The notes beneath the pieces were generated by a model. It had not been told where the DNA came from, made no database searches, and was given only the letters and a program-made list of their open reading frames with translations. 64,000 bases of DNA, from contig JAFTVH010000002.1 in the NCBI GenBank assembly GCA_017465845.1, positions 1 to 64,000 on the forward strand, given 5' to 3'. This DNA comes from Lachnospiraceae bacterium. Lineage in GTDB: Bacteria > Bacillota > Clostridia > Lachnospirales > Lachnospiraceae. The first letter of the stretch is position 1, and each line of letters begins with the position of its first letter. Both the position numbers and the translations under genes were made by a program. Below are positions 28,459-37,213 of the stretch, piece by piece.

Positions 28459-30189
28459 ATGATAAGAAGTTGGATAGAGGATGTAAGGAATCTCTGGAAA
28501 AAGAAGAGCTATTGTCTGGCATTGGGATTGACCGCGCTGTTTAGTTACGGCTATTTGATTACCCACCAGACTGTGGGAATCGATGATACGCCCTATGCAT
28601 ATTATTTTGAGGAAGGACTGGCTGCCATCGTGGGCAGATGGGTCATGTTCCTGCTGAACAAATTTGTTCATATAGCAGATTTTGCCCCCTTCGTAACAGA
28701 ACTGGCAGCTGTATTCATTTTTATGGCGGGTGTCAGCGTCTGGTGTGTGCTGATGAAGCGGATTCTGGGAGAGAGGATTTCCGATGCAGGATATATCCTG
28801 TTTGCCTGTCTGTTCCTGTCCAATCCTTTGCTCAGTGAGGTGTTCACATATTATCTTCATAATGGGGTGGCCACCGGTTATTTATTCTGCGGAATCAGTC
28901 TGTGCTGCTTCTGGGATGCTGTAAATGTGCGGGAGTGTGAACGAAAGGGTCTGCTGCAAAATATGAAATGTCTTGGGCTAAGTGCTGTGAGTCTCTGGAT
29001 TGCAGTGGGCTGTTACGAATCCTTTATGATCGTATACGTGACGGCGGTGTGCATTGTGCTGTGCAGTGCACGCATGGTGCAGGACAGAGCATCACGGGGC
29101 AGGACATCACAGAACGGGACAGCACCGGACAAGGCTGTGCCGGTGTTGATCAGCCTGTGCAAGGCTGCAGCCACAGCCGTTGCTGCCATCATCCTGCGCA
29201 GTGTGGCAGTTTCTTTGATTACTGCAATCTTCGGCCTGCAATATCTACAGGATGATGCAGTACACCGCTCCCTTACGGAAATGATAGGTTGGATGCTGGA
29301 GCCGGGAGCGCTGTCCGAGTTTGCCATGATCTTAAAACGTGTCTACGTGATGTACGGTGTGTTCGGGCTGTCCTATTATCCGATCGGAATCTATATACTG
29401 GCGGTGATTGTGGCGGCAGTGGTGAGCATCTGGCGCTCTATCCGGGATAAAGATCCCTGGGTATTCATTCTGATGCTCGGTTCCTTTATTGCATCATATC
29501 TGTTGGTTTTGATTGAAGGAAAAGCTACGCTGTACCGGGCGGCCCAGTTCCTGCCTCTGTTCAGTGCCTGGGGCTGTCTTATGGCAGTGTTGGCGGTGAA
29601 TGCAGCAGCTTCCTTGCTGAAGAACAAAAACTTTTCTCGTGCGGGACACTTTCTGGAAAGGGCGATTGTTTTTGTACTCTGCGTCATTCTCTGGAACCAG
29701 TGTACCGACATGAACAAGTGGTTTTACGTAGATGACCTGAAGTACGAAGATGCTATGAATACCATGAATCACATTGCTTATGATCTGGAAAAGAATTTCA
29801 ACTGTTCCAAGCCCATTGTATTTACCGGTACTTACAAGATTCCCAAAAGTATCATCAAAGATGCGTATGTAGAGTATGGTTCTGAGACGTATCATCTGAT
29901 GCATCGCCTGACGGACTTTGTGGATGAGCATCTGTTGGAGAAATTTTATCGGGAATACGGTGTGTGGGTGGCGCAGACGCCTTCTCTTTCCGTACTTGAC
30001 TGGGGCAGATATGCTTTTGACAATGATGAGGAACTGATTCGCTTTTTCTCCATGCATGGGCATAGCTTCCAACCGCTTTTGAATACAGAACTGTATGCAC
30101 CGGCAGAAGAATATTCTCTGACACTGCCGTCTTACCCGCAGGAGGGTTCCATTGTGGATATGGGAGAATATATCATCGTGCATTTCTAA
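28459..30189 (+). CDS. GtrII-like polytopic membrane glycosyltransferase, paralogue B
   Basis: A protein of 576 residues, full-length paralogue of the gene at 699-2375. Shared elements are GIDDTPYAYYF (residues 40-50) and VGRW (58-61) after TM1, the FAPFVTELAA stretch, LSEVFTYYLHNG, and the C-terminal DDLKYEDAMNTMNHIA and WGRYAFDN blocks. It differs by a hydrophilic insertion of about 15-20 residues around 207-226, encoded by short imperfect repeats, where paralogue A has a short GRQKEYKTN loop. Likely a polyprenyl-phosphate-sugar transferase, with a different donor or acceptor from paralogue A. ATG with AGGAAGG upstream. Confidence 0.7.
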   Translation: MIRSWIEDVRNLWKKKSYCLALGLTALFSYGYLITHQTVGIDDTPYAYYFEEGLAAIVGRWVMFLLNKFVHIADFAPFVTELAAVFIFMAGVSVWCVLMKRILGERISDAGYILFACLFLSNPLLSEVFTYYLHNGVATGYLFCGISLCCFWDAVNVRECERKGLLQNMKCLGLSAVSLWIAVGCYESFMIVYVTAVCIVLCSARMVQDRASRGRTSQNGTAPDKAVPVLISLCKAAATAVAAIILRSVAVSLITAIFGLQYLQDDAVHRSLTEMIGWMLEPGALSEFAMILKRVYVMYGVFGLSYYPIGIYILAVIVAAVVSIWRSIRDKDPWVFILMLGSFIASYLLVLIEGKATLYRAAQFLPLFSAWGCLMAVLAVNAAASLLKNKNFSRAGHFLERAIVFVLCVILWNQCTDMNKWFYVDDLKYEDAMNTMNHIAYDLEKNFNCSKPIVFTGTYKIPKSIIKDAYVEYGSETYHLMHRLTDFVDEHLLEKFYREYGVWVAQTPSLSVLDWGRYAFDNDEELIRFFSMHGHSFQPLLNTELYAPAEEYSLTLPSYPQEGSIVDMGEYIIVHF

Positions 30190-30251
30190 AAGGCGGATGG
30201 AAGATACATTTAGGATAACACAGAGGTAACTACGGAAGAGGAAGGGTTAAC

Positions 30252-31406
30252 ATGAAACGGATAATCAGGGGAAAGCAGGAAATGACAGCCATATGCATAA
30301 TAGTGCTGGCATCTGTCCTGGGCTTGGTGCTGCGCTGGCAGGGAATATGGTATGAAAGCGGTGATTTTCAGAGCTGTCTGTCCATTTGGATGGACCATTT
30401 AAAGAGCGGAAACGGGATTCAGGTATTGTCACAGTATACCGGTGACTACAATATGCCGTATGTCACGGTGTTATGGCTTTTGACTTATCTTCCCGTTGAA
30501 CCTATTGTGGGAATCAAGAGCTTTTCGATTTTATTTGATTTTATCTGTGCAGCGGCGGGGGCTGCCCTGGCGGTTACCTGCAGGAAAGGACAAGCCGGCA
30601 GCATCAAAACCTTTGTAATTACTTATTGCCTGATTTTCCTGTCACCGGTAGCTATCTTAAACAGTGGTCATTGGGGGCAGTGCGACTCTGTTTATGTGGC
30701 ATTTGTCCTGCTGGCCTGTCTGTGTATGCTGAAAAATAAATATGTTCTCTGTATGATTTTCTGGGGCTGTGCATTTGCATTTAAGCTGCAGGCTATCTTT
30801 GGTTTCCCGATACTGCTTTTATATTACTGGAAAAATAAAAAGTTCTCGTTTCTTTATTTTCTGCTGATTCCCATTACTATGGAAATACTATGTCTCCCTG
30901 CAATCATTGGCGGCTGTTCGCCTATGGTCACTTTCACCGTGTACCTGTCACAGATGAAGACATTTCCGGAAATGTACTATTTTTATCCGAATCTGTGGAC
31001 CTTTTTCCAGGATACGCCCTATTATGTCTTTGGCAAAATGGCTATTACCGGTACTTTGGTGCTTCTCATGGTGCAGGCGGTATGGATTCTGGGAAGAAAG
31101 GAAGCGCTTGGAACGAAAGAGTTTCTTCCGGATTTTACCTGGCTGGTCATGACAGTGCTGTGCTTCCTTCCCTGTATGCATGAACGATACGGATATTTGT
31201 TGGAGATGGCAGCCCTTGTCTATGGGGTGACAGACAGGAAGAAATGGTGGTTTGCGCTTGGTATTCATGTGATTGCTACACTGACTTATGCGCCCGGCAT
31301 TCTCGGAAAGCCTCTGGCAGATGCGAAAATTCTGGCCGCAGGTTATCTGATACTCTATCTGCTGATCTCTTATTGCCGGATATACAGGAGGAAACAGGAT
31401 GCTTAA
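30252..31406 (+). CDS. Gpi18-like / GT-C mannosyltransferase-like membrane protein
   Basis: A protein of 384 residues with about ten helices. The first loop has YESGDFQSCLSIW (about residues 34-46). NSGHWGQCDSVYVAFVLLACL (about 137-157) and CAFAFKLQAIFGFP (about 173-186) correspond to the WGQxDS and FKxQA blocks of GPI-mannosyltransferase II-like bacterial proteins. These point to a GT-C enzyme using a polyprenyl-phosphate hexose. The sugar is unproven. ATG with GAGGAAGG upstream. It overlaps its paralogue by 8 bases. Confidence 0.7.
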   Translation: MKRIIRGKQEMTAICIIVLASVLGLVLRWQGIWYESGDFQSCLSIWMDHLKSGNGIQVLSQYTGDYNMPYVTVLWLLTYLPVEPIVGIKSFSILFDFICAAAGAALAVTCRKGQAGSIKTFVITYCLIFLSPVAILNSGHWGQCDSVYVAFVLLACLCMLKNKYVLCMIFWGCAFAFKLQAIFGFPILLLYYWKNKKFSFLYFLLIPITMEILCLPAIIGGCSPMVTFTVYLSQMKTFPEMYYFYPNLWTFFQDTPYYVFGKMAITGTLVLLMVQAVWILGRKEALGTKEFLPDFTWLVMTVLCFLPCMHERYGYLLEMAALVYGVTDRKKWWFALGIHVIATLTYAPGILGKPLADAKILAAGYLILYLLISYCRIYRRKQDA

Positions 31407-32463
31407 GTGGGAAAGAAAACTGATTCAATATATTGACCGACACCTTCTTATGCTTGTGTGGATACTTGTTACATTGATCGCCCTCTTTATCCGAAGAAGC
31501 GGACTCTGGCATGTAAGCTTTGATTTCGGAAGTCAATTTTATACAGATGATCCGGGTTATCTGCATACACCTTTTTATACCATGTTCATCTGGCTGGTGT
31601 CACATATTCCGGTGACGCCTATCAGGACGGTGAAAATGATCATCAGTTTGTTTGATTTTGGCGTGGCGGCGGCCGCGGTGGTGCTGATCAGGGATGGGGT
31701 GCGTTGTGATGGACTGCGTTGTGAGGGGGTGTACCGCGATGGGCTGCGGACAGAAAGCAATAGTGTGAGGCTGCTTGTCTGCTATGCTTTATTACTGATT
31801 TCGCCTGTAGTCATTGAAAATGGTCTTACATGGATTCATATGGATTCCATTTGTTTTTTTGCAGTATTGTGTGCACTGATTGCCCGGAACAGGAACAAAA
31901 ATGTGATGGGATGGATATTGCTTGGTGCGGCGGCTGCGCTGCAGATGCAGTATGGCGTGCTATTGATAGCGGCGGCGCTGTATTGGCTGGTGAGAAAACT
32001 TGCGGGGAGAGCGGCGGGGCCGGTGGCTGGAGCAGGTTCAGAGGGCTCGGTGGCTGGTCCTGCGGGAGGCCCGGCAGCAGGGCTGGCAGTATTCGCAGGG
32101 CTTAATGTGATTGCCTGTATCTGGTCCGGAACAGATTTGCTCACGGGCTTGTATCAGCTTGTAAATTGGCTGATTATGAATCCGGGTACCGGCGAGGTGT
32201 TCAGCAGCCTGACTGCCTGGCTTGCTGTCATGGCTGCACAGTATGCATATCTGATTGCAGTAAGCACATTGATAGCAGTCTTCGTGCCTTGGGGTAATCA
32301 TGTATACGGAGACTGTAATGTTGAAAGTAGTATGAATGAAAGCAGGAATATGGAATCCGGGCAGAACAAGCGCGGTGTGTACCTCGTCTGGACAGCAGCG
32401 GTGTGCCATCTTGTACTTACTATATATCTTGGATGGATATTGCAGTACGGATATTTTTCCTGA
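31399..32463 (+). CDS. Divergent Gpi18-like GT-C paralogue with repeat-derived loops
   Basis: A protein of 354 residues, paralogue of the preceding one: TDDPGYLHTPFYTM (about 52-65) sits at the acidic loop, and GLTWIHMDSICFFAVL (about 141-156) replaces the WGQxDS block with WIHMDS, keeping the Asp. Three hydrophilic or low-complexity stretches are inserted: a four-unit pentapeptide repeat at residues 99-118, an Ala/Gly/Pro-rich stretch at about 202-233, and an Asn/Glu/Ser-rich stretch near 310-325. It is shorter than its neighbour at the C-terminus. It is either a diverging enzyme or one losing function. Strong RBS (AGGAGG). Confidence 0.6.
   Translation: MLKWERKLIQYIDRHLLMLVWILVTLIALFIRRSGLWHVSFDFGSQFYTDDPGYLHTPFYTMFIWLVSHIPVTPIRTVKMIISLFDFGVAAAAVVLIRDGVRCDGLRCEGVYRDGLRTESNSVRLLVCYALLLISPVVIENGLTWIHMDSICFFAVLCALIARNRNKNVMGWILLGAAAALQMQYGVLLIAAALYWLVRKLAGRAAGPVAGAGSEGSVAGPAGGPAAGLAVFAGLNVIACIWSGTDLLTGLYQLVNWLIMNPGTGEVFSSLTAWLAVMAAQYAYLIAVSTLIAVFVPWGNHVYGDCNVESSMNESRNMESGQNKRGVYLVWTAAVCHLVLTIYLGWILQYGYFS
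31693..31752 (+). repeat. Four-unit 15-bp coding repeat (DGVRC / DGLRC / EGVYR / DGLRT)
   Basis: Four consecutive imperfect 15-base units begin at 31693, 31708, 31723 and 31738, in frame within the Gpi18-like gene. They encode pentapeptides of the form D/E-G-V/L-R/Y-C/R/T in what should be a loop between helices. Confidence 0.75.
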
Positions 32464-32468
32464 TATCG

Positions 32469-32497
32469 TTGTGAAATGAAACGAAATGTGGTAAACT
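32469..32497 (+). promoter_or_regulatory. Putative extended -10 promoter of the pse/ABC operon
   Basis: TTGTGA (32469-32474), a 17-base spacer and TAAACT (32492-32497), with TG at 32489-32490 giving an extended -10. The predicted start lies near 32504, just ahead of the hairpin at 32508-32545. Confidence 0.6.
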
Positions 32498-32507
32498 AAA
32501 AGGGAAT

Positions 32508-32545
32508 GCCTGAGTGGGCAGTCCACATGTGCAGCCCGCTCAGGC
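32508..32545 (+). promoter_or_regulatory. Long hairpin at the 5' end of the predicted transcript
   Basis: GCCTGAGTGGGC (32508-32519) pairs with GCCCGCTCAGGC (32534-32545) over 12 positions with one G-U wobble, around a 14-base loop. No T-run follows, so it is not a standard terminator. Its place just after the predicted start point suggests mRNA stabilisation or a control element. It could also be a factor-dependent end for the operon upstream. Confidence 0.55.
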
Positions 32546-32575
32546 TGCCTCGTGAATTATAGAAGAGGAATCGTA

Positions 32576-33667
32576 ATGGCAAAAGAAAGAATATACGTAT
32601 GCCACACCTACTATCATGTATATGTGACATTTTTAAAAGAACTAAAGCTCCCGAAAGAAAAACAGGGACAGGCCACGCTTGTGCTGAGCAGGCTGTCCAA
32701 TAATTTTGAAAATCTGAAGAGCCGGGTGGAGAGCACCGGGCTGTTTGAAGAAGTGATAGAGTTTGATGAGAAAAGGGAAGATTTCTTCCCGGAGCTTGCC
32801 AAATGGCGAGGGGGTGCCAAGAACCAGAATACTCCCTGGGCTTTTATCATCAATCTTTTCTATCGTATGAAATTCACCAGGCTCTATGCCAAGCTGGAGG
32901 AGCCCTATGTACCGGTGGATTTCAGGGAATATAAAGATGTGTATGTGTACTGTGATTCGGACCCCATCGGCTATTATCTGAATCAGAACAGGATTCCCTA
33001 TCATGCGCTGGAGGACGGATTGAACTGCCTGAAGAATTTCGATGCGGCAAGGTATGACAACAGAGGTCACTTTGGACTAAAGGTGTTCCTGTCAAGAAAA
33101 CTGAACCTGATCTTCGTGCAGAACGGCTATGGAAAGTACTGTATCGACATGGAGGTCAATGATATTTCTGCGATACGCTACCCTTGCCCACAATATATTG
33201 AGCAGTCACGTCAGGAGCTGGTGGACCGGCTGACAGAGGATGACAAAGCAATTATCCTGAAGGCATTTATCAGGGATATGGACCGGTTGAAAGCACAGAT
33301 TGCGGAAAGCGGTCAGGTAGGGGATAAGATCCTGATTTTGACAGATCCCCTGTGTACATTGGATGTGAGAGAGCGGATTTTCCGGGATATCATTGCTATG
33401 TATGAGACGGAGGGCACGATTTTCCTAAAGCCTCATCCCAGAGATGAACTGGATTACCGGAAATTGTTCGCAGAGTATCCCCAGTTTGATGCGACGGTGC
33501 CCATGGAGATGCTGAATTTCTTCCCGGGACTCCGGTTTAAAAAGGTGGTGGCAGTGCTCACTGAGATCAAAGCCATTCAGTTTGCTGACGAGGTGGTCAG
33601 ACTGGGAGAAGATTTCATGGACAAGTATGAGGATCCTCTGATCCACAGACAGAACGAACAGATATAG
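32576..33667 (+). CDS. Sialyltransferase-like glycosyltransferase (GT52-type), candidate pseudaminosyltransferase
   Basis: A soluble protein of 363 residues from ATG 32576 (AGAGGA 7 bases upstream); GTG at 32552 is in frame but has no RBS. Two motifs known from bacterial sialyltransferases are visible: the D/E-D/E-G motif in HALEDGLNC (EDG at about 146-148) and the HP motif in FLKPHPRDEL (about 287-288). The first general-base region sits before a Rossmann-like second half (KILILTDPL). Encoded directly before an exporter and pseF, it is the best candidate in the window to transfer the nonulosonic acid from its CMP donor. The sugar specificity is inference. Confidence 0.7.
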   Translation: MAKERIYVCHTYYHVYVTFLKELKLPKEKQGQATLVLSRLSNNFENLKSRVESTGLFEEVIEFDEKREDFFPELAKWRGGAKNQNTPWAFIINLFYRMKFTRLYAKLEEPYVPVDFREYKDVYVYCDSDPIGYYLNQNRIPYHALEDGLNCLKNFDAARYDNRGHFGLKVFLSRKLNLIFVQNGYGKYCIDMEVNDISAIRYPCPQYIEQSRQELVDRLTEDDKAIILKAFIRDMDRLKAQIAESGQVGDKILILTDPLCTLDVRERIFRDIIAMYETEGTIFLKPHPRDELDYRKLFAEYPQFDATVPMEMLNFFPGLRFKKVVAVLTEIKAIQFADEVVRLGEDFMDKYEDPLIHRQNEQI

Positions 33668-33706
33668 CAGCCAATGCGACCGGGCTGCCCGATTTAAGGA
33701 GACTAC

Positions 33707-35455
33707 ATGAAACAGATATTAAAAAAGCTGAATGTTTTACTGGATAAGAAGCAGAAGAGAACCATGGTGGGGCTGATTTTCCTTATGGTGCTCGGAGCTG
33801 CTCTGCAGACCGCAGGTGTGGGAATCATTGTGCCGGTGATGAGCACCATTATGGATGCCGACGCCATAGAAAATAATGAGTTGCTTCACTTTTTCTATGA
33901 GCTTCTGGGAGGCGGTTCCAAAGAACGTTTCATGATCATCATCATGGCGGTCATGATAATCATTTTTGTGGTGAAGAACCTGTTTCTGTATGTCCAGCAG
34001 AAGCTGACCCTGGCTTTTGTATATACCAACCAGTTCCGTACTTCGGAGCGGATGATGCGCAATTATCTGCGCAGAGGCTATGAATTTTATCTGAATGCGG
34101 ATACAGCGGTGGTGCAGAGAAGCATTACTTCTGATGTAAATAATATGTACGCCCTGATTTTGGCGCTGCTGCAGCTTTTATCAGATGGGGTAGTGTCACT
34201 GTTTATTGTAACCTTCTGTTTTGTCCAGAACGGAACCATGACCATTCTCATTGCGGTGGTGCTGGTATTACTTTTGTTAGCAGTGAAGAAAGTCTTGAAG
34301 CCTATCATGTATAAGGCGGGAGAGGACAACCAGAATTATTACAGCGGATTATTTAAGTGGATCTCTCAGACGGTGCAGGGGATCAAGGAAGTCAAGATTA
34401 CCTGTAAGGAACAGTATTTTGTATCGGAATATATCAAATGCGGAAAAGGGTATGTGGATGCAGTGCAGAAGTACAGTCTCTATAACAATATTCCCAGACT
34501 GTTGATCGAGACAGTCTGTGTCATTGCCATGGTAGGTTACATGATGTATATGGTCTTAAGCGGTATGCCCACTGAGGAGATGATCAATTCCATCACTACC
34601 TTTGCAGCGGCGGCCCTGGTGCTTCTGCCAAGTGTGAATAGGATTAACAATCAGCTGAATTCCATGGCGTATTTTGAGCCCTTCTTCATGGGCGTCAGCG
34701 ACAATCTGCAGGACGAGATCAACGGTGCCAACGTGGATATGTCTTTTGCCACCGATGAAGATAAGAAGCTTCCTGTCAATGATAAGATCGAGATGCGGGA
34801 TATCACTTATGCTTATCCCAATACTACCAAGCTGATCTTCGACCATGCGGATATGGTGATTCCGGTGGGCAAGTCAGTGGGTATCGTGGGGACATCCGGT
34901 GCCGGAAAAAGTACCGTTGTGGATATCCTGTTAGGACTTCTGGAGGCGCAGAACGGTCGTCTCTTGGCAGATGGTAAGGACATCAAGGATAACTACCGTA
35001 ACTGGCTGAAGAATGTGGGATATATTCCCCAGATGATCTTCATGCTGGATGATACCATTCGTAAAAATGTGGCTTTCGGCGTGCCGGAGGACAAGATAGA
35101 TGAAAAGAGACTGTGGGAGGTATTGAAGGAAGCACAGCTGGATACCTTCATAAAGAGTCTTCCTGATGGACTGGATACCGGAATCGGTGAGCGAGGCATC
35201 AGACTTTCCGGCGGACAGAGACAGCGTATTGGTATCGCAAGAGCGCTTTACTATGACCCTGAGGTTCTGATCCTGGACGAGGCTACTTCTGCCCTGGATA
35301 ACGATACGGAAGCTGCCATCATGGAATCCATCAACAGGCTCCACGGCCGCAAGACTTTGATCATCATTGCCCATCGTCTTCAGACTATTGAAAAATGTGA
35401 TCTGGTGTACCGGGTTGAGAATGGTAAGGTGAAGATTGAGAGAGGAAGTCTGTAG
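33707..35455 (+). CDS. PglK/MsbA-type ABC exporter (fused TMD-NBD), probable glycan flippase
   Basis: A half-transporter of 582 residues that should work as a homodimer. The membrane domain (about 1-330, six helices) is followed by a nucleotide-binding domain with Walker A GTSGAGKST (about 394-402), Q-loop PQM, signature LSGGQRQRIGIARAL (about 499), Walker B VLILDEATSALD (about 519) and the switch His in IIAHRL. The closest familiar pattern is PglK, which flips lipid-linked oligosaccharides. No Wzx-type flippase was found in the window, so this may be the flippase. ATG with AAGGAG upstream. Confidence 0.85.
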   Translation: MKQILKKLNVLLDKKQKRTMVGLIFLMVLGAALQTAGVGIIVPVMSTIMDADAIENNELLHFFYELLGGGSKERFMIIIMAVMIIIFVVKNLFLYVQQKLTLAFVYTNQFRTSERMMRNYLRRGYEFYLNADTAVVQRSITSDVNNMYALILALLQLLSDGVVSLFIVTFCFVQNGTMTILIAVVLVLLLLAVKKVLKPIMYKAGEDNQNYYSGLFKWISQTVQGIKEVKITCKEQYFVSEYIKCGKGYVDAVQKYSLYNNIPRLLIETVCVIAMVGYMMYMVLSGMPTEEMINSITTFAAAALVLLPSVNRINNQLNSMAYFEPFFMGVSDNLQDEINGANVDMSFATDEDKKLPVNDKIEMRDITYAYPNTTKLIFDHADMVIPVGKSVGIVGTSGAGKSTVVDILLGLLEAQNGRLLADGKDIKDNYRNWLKNVGYIPQMIFMLDDTIRKNVAFGVPEDKIDEKRLWEVLKEAQLDTFIKSLPDGLDTGIGERGIRLSGGQRQRIGIARALYYDPEVLILDEATSALDNDTEAAIMESINRLHGRKTLIIIAHRLQTIEKCDLVYRVENGKVKIERGSL

Positions 35456-36481
35456 ATGCAGTTGAGTATTATCGTGCCAGTTTATAACATGGCAGGGGAC
35501 GGGAAATTAAATTTTTGCCTGGATTCTTTGCTGAATCAGACGATAACGGATTATGAAATCATTGCGGTGGATGATGCGTCCACCGATGATTCTTTAAAAA
35601 TACTCAGGGAATATGAGCAGTGCAATCCCGGTCGTCTGAAAGTAGTGGAAAGTCTTGTGAATCGCCGCCAGGGCGGTGCCAGAAATGCCGGGTTAAAAGT
35701 GGCTCAGGGGGAGTGGGTAGGCTTTGTGGACAGTGACGACTGGGTCTCTCATGATTGTTATGAGAAGCTGCTTCAGAAAGCAGAAAAGACAGGAGCCGAT
35801 GTGGTGGGCTGCGATTACAGCCTTGTCACAGAGCATACCTTTACACCGGGCAAAATCGTACAGAATAATAACATGGAGCAGACGGGTAAGCTTAACGAGG
35901 AAAAGCACCGTCTGCTTCTGATGCGTTCCGGCAGTATGGTGATCAAGATTTACCGTCGCAGCGTCATTGAAGAGAACATGCTTCGATTCCCGGAAGGTAT
36001 CTTTTACGAGGACAATTGTGCAGGACCGCTTTGGAGCTTGTATTTTACCCACTTTGAGAGAGTGGAGGAGCCTCTTTATTTTTACTACCAGCATCAGGTG
36101 TCTACGGTGCACCATATCTCGGAAGCAAAGTGCAGGGACCGCATGAAAGCAGCGGTGATGCTGTATGAGGAGTGCAAGAAAAGAGGGTTCCTGGAGCTGT
36201 ATAAGCCGGAACTGGAATACCGTTTTACTGAATTATATTATGTAAATACGTTGTTTTCCTATTTATCGGGAGTCAGCCATCCAAAGCTTTCTTTTGTAAA
36301 GGAATTATATCAGGGAGTGAAGGAACGATTCCCGCAGTTTGCAGAGAATCCCTACTATCAGAAATACACAGGAGCAGAAGAAAAGCAGCTGATTGCCATG
36401 CAGGAGAGATCGGTAGCGCAGTTCTTCTGGTATTATCGTCTCAAGCAGTGCGTAAGAAGACTGAAAGGAGCATTACGATGA
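35456..36481 (+). CDS. GT2 family glycosyltransferase
   Basis: A protein of 341 residues, GT-A fold: LSIIVPVYNMA at the N-terminus, IIAVDDASTDDS for nucleotide binding, RRQGGARNAGL, and the metal-binding DSDDW (about residues 91-95), then a C-terminal half with YEDNCAGPLW. It should add one sugar to the lipid-linked glycan on the cytoplasmic side. Its ATG follows the ABC exporter's stop directly, and its own end overlaps pseF by 4 bases, so the three are coupled. Confidence 0.85.
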   Translation: MQLSIIVPVYNMAGDGKLNFCLDSLLNQTITDYEIIAVDDASTDDSLKILREYEQCNPGRLKVVESLVNRRQGGARNAGLKVAQGEWVGFVDSDDWVSHDCYEKLLQKAEKTGADVVGCDYSLVTEHTFTPGKIVQNNNMEQTGKLNEEKHRLLLMRSGSMVIKIYRRSVIEENMLRFPEGIFYEDNCAGPLWSLYFTHFERVEEPLYFYYQHQVSTVHHISEAKCRDRMKAAVMLYEECKKRGFLELYKPELEYRFTELYYVNTLFSYLSGVSHPKLSFVKELYQGVKERFPQFAENPYYQKYTGAEEKQLIAMQERSVAQFFWYYRLKQCVRRLKGALR

Positions 36482-37182
36482 AAAAAATTGCAATCATAAC
36501 CGCCCGGGGCGGAAGTAAAAGGATTCCCCGGAAAAATATAAAGGAGTTCTGCGGAAAACCCATCCTGGCTTATTCTATCGAAGCTGCCCTGGAATCCGGC
36601 ATTTTTGATGAAGTAATGGTTTCCACCGATGATCAGGAGATTGCAGACATTGCCCGTAAGTACGGTGCAAGCGTACCTTTCTTTCGCAGTGAGAAGACAT
36701 CCGGCGACTTTGCAACAGCACCGGAAGTAGTGCTGGAAGTGCTGGAAGAGTACGAAAAAAGGGGAGAACATTACGATATTGGACTGCTTTTGTATCCTAC
36801 AGCGCCTTTTGTAACGGCAGCAAAATTAAAGGATGCCGCAGAGAAGCTGCTTGCTTCCGATGCAGACACATTGGTGGCGGTAGTGCAGTTCTCCTATCCG
36901 CCACAGCGTGGCATGATCATGAAAGAGGGACGACTGGTGTTCGAATATCCCCAGTACCTGGACAGCCGTTCCCAGGATCTGGAGCCCCATTATCATGATG
37001 TTGGACAGTTTCTGTTCTTCCACACGGAGGCTTTTAAGCAAAACCGCAGGCTGTTGGTAGGAAATCTTCTGCCTTATGTAGTCAGCGAGATGGAAGTACA
37101 GGATATTGATAATCAGACGGACTGGGAAATCGCTGAGATGAAGTACCGCGTGATGAAAGAGAAGGAAGCACAGCAGAAGTAA
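36478..37182 (+). CDS. pseF: Pseudaminic acid cytidylyltransferase
   Basis: A protein of 234 residues that activates pseudaminic acid with CTP to CMP-Pse. It has the CMP-NeuAc-synthetase motif IITARGGSKRIPRKN (residues 6-20), GKPILAYSIEAAL, DEVMVSTDDQEIA and YPTAPF. RSQDLEPHYHDVGQFLF (about 162-178) is typical of PseF rather than NeuA. The start was set at ATG 36478 (GGAG 8 bases upstream; overlap ATGA with the previous gene); an upstream in-frame start at 36448 would lie inside that gene. Confidence 0.85.
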   Translation: MKKIAIITARGGSKRIPRKNIKEFCGKPILAYSIEAALESGIFDEVMVSTDDQEIADIARKYGASVPFFRSEKTSGDFATAPEVVLEVLEEYEKRGEHYDIGLLLYPTAPFVTAAKLKDAAEKLLASDADTLVAVVQFSYPPQRGMIMKEGRLVFEYPQYLDSRSQDLEPHYHDVGQFLFFHTEAFKQNRRLLVGNLLPYVVSEMEVQDIDNQTDWEIAEMKYRVMKEKEAQQK

Positions 37183-37213
37183 TAAGCAACAGGTTAAGGA
37201 GTGGAGTGGTGGA

